Of a stretch of 7,333 nt of DNA, positions 5,750 through 7,333 are shown piece after piece. Positions within the stretch are counted from its first letter, which is position 1, and the number at the start of each line of letters is the position of its first letter. The translations under genes and the position numbers were made by a program. Source of the stretch: Pseudomonadota bacterium (GTDB taxonomy: Bacteria > Pseudomonadota > Alphaproteobacteria > Rhizobiales > Kaistiaceae); NCBI GenBank assembly GCA_023433185.1, contig JAEZEN010000361.1:1-7333 (forward strand), read 5' to 3'. Below the pieces are notes generated by a model, which made no database searches, had not been told where the DNA came from, and was given only the letters and a program-made list of their open reading frames with translations.

Positions 5750-6998
5750 CAGGCGATGTCATGCCGAGATGGGCGGCAACGGCGAAGACGTCCTTGTCGC
5801 CGCGGCCGCAGAGGTTCATCACGATGATCTGGTCGCGGTCCATGGTCGGCGCGCGCTTGATCACCTCGGCGAGGGCGTGCGCCGGCTCGAGCGCCGGGAT
5901 GATGCCTTCGACCCGGGTGAGCAGCTGGAACGCCTCGAGCGCCTCGCGGTCGGTGGCCGGCACGTAGGTGACGCGGCCGGTGTCCTTGAGCCACGAATGC
6001 TCGGGGCCGACGCCGGGATAGTCGAGCCCGGCCGAGATCGAGTGGCCCTCGAGGATCTGGCCTTCCTTGTCCTGGAGCAGATAGGTGCGGTTGCCGTGGA
6101 GGACGCCGGGACGGCCGCCGCTCATCGAGGCGGCATGGCCGTTCTCGACCTCGAGCCCGTGGCCGCCGGCCTCGACGCCGTAGATCTTGACCTCCGGATC
6201 GTCGAGGAAGGGGTGGAACAGGCCGATGGCGTTCGATCCGCCGCCGACGGCCGCAACCAGCGCGTCGGGCAGGCGGCCCTCCATGGCGAGGATCTGCTCG
6301 CGCGCCTCCCTGCCGATCACCGACTGGAAGTCGCGGACCAGCTCCGGATAGGGGTGCGGGCCGGCGGCGGTACCGATCAGGTAGTAGGTCGACTCGACGT
6401 TCGTCACCCAGTCGCGGAGCGCCTCGTTCATGGCGTCCTTGAGGGTGCCGTTGCCGGCGGTCACCGGCTTCAGCTCGGCGCCGAGGAGGCGCATGCGGAA
6501 GACGTTGGGCTTCTGCCGCTCGACGTCGGTCGCCCCCATGTAGACGACGCAGGGCAGGCCGAAGCGCGCGGCCACCGTCGCCGTCGCGACGCCATGCTGG
6601 CCGGCGCCGGTCTCGGCGATGATCCGCGTCTTGCCCATGCGGCGGGCGAGCAGGATCTGGCCGAGGCAGTTGTTGATCTTGTGGCTGCCGGTGTGGTTGA
6701 GCTCGTCGCGCTTGAAGTAGATCTTGGCGCCGCCCCGGCCGCCCGAGGCCGCGGACACCTCGCGGAGATGCTCGGTCAGCCGCTCGGCATAGTAGAGCGG
6801 GCTCGGCCGCCCGGCGTAGTGGGCGTTGAGGTCCCGAAGCTCCGCGTGGAAGGCGGGATCGTTCTTCGCCGCATCGTAGGCCGCCTCGAGCTCGAGGATC
6901 AGCGGCATCAGCGTCTCGGCGACGAAGCGGCCGCCATGAAGACCGAAGAAGCCGCGCTCGTCCGGGCCGGCGCGGAAGGTGTTGGGCTGTATCGTCAT
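5749..6998 (-). CDS. trpB: Tryptophan synthase beta subunit, 3' frame anomaly
   Basis: TrpB joins indole and serine with pyridoxal phosphate. Seen here: the Schiff-base Lys107 in HTGSHKINN, catalytic Glu129 in AETGAGQHG, the phosphate-binding GGGSNA (252-257), and LCGRGDKD (396-403), with Cys397 where E. coli has Ser377. All catalytic parts are intact. The frame should end soon after AAHLGM (to 413) but, read literally, continues about 113 Arg/Gly-rich residues to 5418, across the whole cutA gene. Re-reading the G at 5760 (a one-base deletion) gives Asp-Ile-Ala and a stop, a normal 416-residue protein whose TGA overlaps the cutA ATG; I annotate that form. The ATG at 6998 is chosen because [16 protein letters not shown] fits family starts; a TTG at 7034 would add 12 unmatched residues. 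The gap from trpF is 42 bases. Confidence 0.95.
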
Positions 6999-7040
6999 GG
7001 GCGCGATTTGGCACGAAACCGCGCCGGAGTCCAACGGGAC

Positions 7041-7333
7041 CTAAGTCCCCCGATCGGCGCCCCGCGCCGCGGCGACGAAGGCGGCGATGAGGCCCGCGTC
7101 CTTCCGCCCCGGCGCCGTCTCGACGCCCGACGAAACGTCGACGCCGGGGGCGCGGGTGCGGGCGATCGCCGTCGCGACATTGGCCGGATCGAGCCCGCCC
7201 GACAGCATCCATGGCATGCCCGGCGCGAATCCGTCGAGGATCGCCCAGTCGAAGGCGAGAGCGTTGCCGCCGGGCCGGGTGGCGCCCTTCGGCGGCTTGG
7301 CGTCGAGCAGGATGCGGTCGGCAACACCACGAT
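7041..7333 (-). CDS. trpF: Phosphoribosylanthranilate isomerase, C-terminal part
   Basis: TrpF converts phosphoribosylanthranilate to its ribulose isomer in tryptophan synthesis. Only the last 96 residues are in the window; the start lies beyond the right edge. The visible part has the family's strand ending DRILLDAKPP, the PGGNALAFDW segment, MLSGGLDPANV and VDVSSGVETAPGRKD, in the expected order. These loops carry the catalytic Asp (in LLDAKPP) and the phosphate-binding residues. The gene ends in TAG at 7043-7041, inside a small inverted repeat (GGGAC-CTAA-GTCCC, 7036-7049) that lacks a T-run and is probably not a terminator, since trpB follows after 42 bases on the same strand. Nothing suggests damage in the part that can be seen. 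Confidence 0.95.
   Translation of the reverse strand, partial: RGVADRILLDAKPPKGATRPGGNALAFDWAILDGFAPGMPWMLSGGLDPANVATAIARTRAPGVDVSSGVETAPGRKDAGLIAAFVAAARGADRGT

Noticed and set aside
5755..5766. Programmed -1 frameshift site at the end of trpB
   Set aside because: No X-XXY-YYZ slippery heptamer is present and no clear downstream stimulatory hairpin was identified by eye, so error or mutation is simpler.
7036..7049. GGGAC-CTAA-GTCCC inverted repeat as a terminator or attenuator after trpF
   Set aside because: The stem is only five bases with no T-run, and trpB follows on the same strand within 42 bases.
5749..7212. 487-residue minus-strand open frame over trpB
   Set aside because: It is trpB read out of frame, except that its last few codons supply the expected TrpB ending (Asp-Ile-Ala-stop).

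Overview
The window is GC-rich, densely coding chromosomal DNA. Codons are strongly GC-ending, and because of this long open frames appear antisense to almost every real gene. The gene order trpF-trpB-(cutA)-trpA-accD-folC, together with an AccD that has lost three of its four zinc-finger cysteines, points to an alphaproteobacterium, most likely of the order Hyphomicrobiales (Rhizobiales). The genus cannot be told from the sequence.

Layout. Positions 67-1695 (+ strand) hold three overlapping genes: a secreted protein of unknown function, a tiny secreted protein, and a divergent regulator with a LuxR-type helix-turn-helix. A strong hairpin at 1694-1736 separates them from a convergent minus-strand gene at 1755-2198, a stand-alone response-regulator receiver domain. 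The 134-base gap at 2199-2332 carries that gene's likely promoter, which resembles a general-stress-response (EcfG-type) promoter, a possible CtrA-like box, and the hairpin that ends folC. From 2333 to the right edge, everything is one tightly packed minus-strand run, transcribed right to left: trpF (cut by the window edge), trpB, a cutA-like gene, trpA, accD, folC. No stretch over 300 bases lacks a gene. No tRNA, rRNA, CRISPR array, insertion sequence or riboswitch was seen.

How the genes work together. TrpF, TrpB and TrpA carry out the last steps of tryptophan synthesis. AccD is the beta subunit of the acetyl-CoA carboxylase carboxyltransferase (fatty-acid synthesis). FolC glutamylates folates. 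The run is a housekeeping operon whose core order is common in this bacterial group. Its unusual points are the CutA-like gene between the two tryptophan synthase subunits, and the end of trpB: the reading frame fails to stop where the family should end, and re-reading one base gives a normal C-terminus whose stop overlaps the cutA start. I found no clear evidence of a wholly new defence or mobile system. The best leads are the trpB-cutA junction, the secreted-pair/LuxR-like cluster and the stress-type promoter of the receiver gene.
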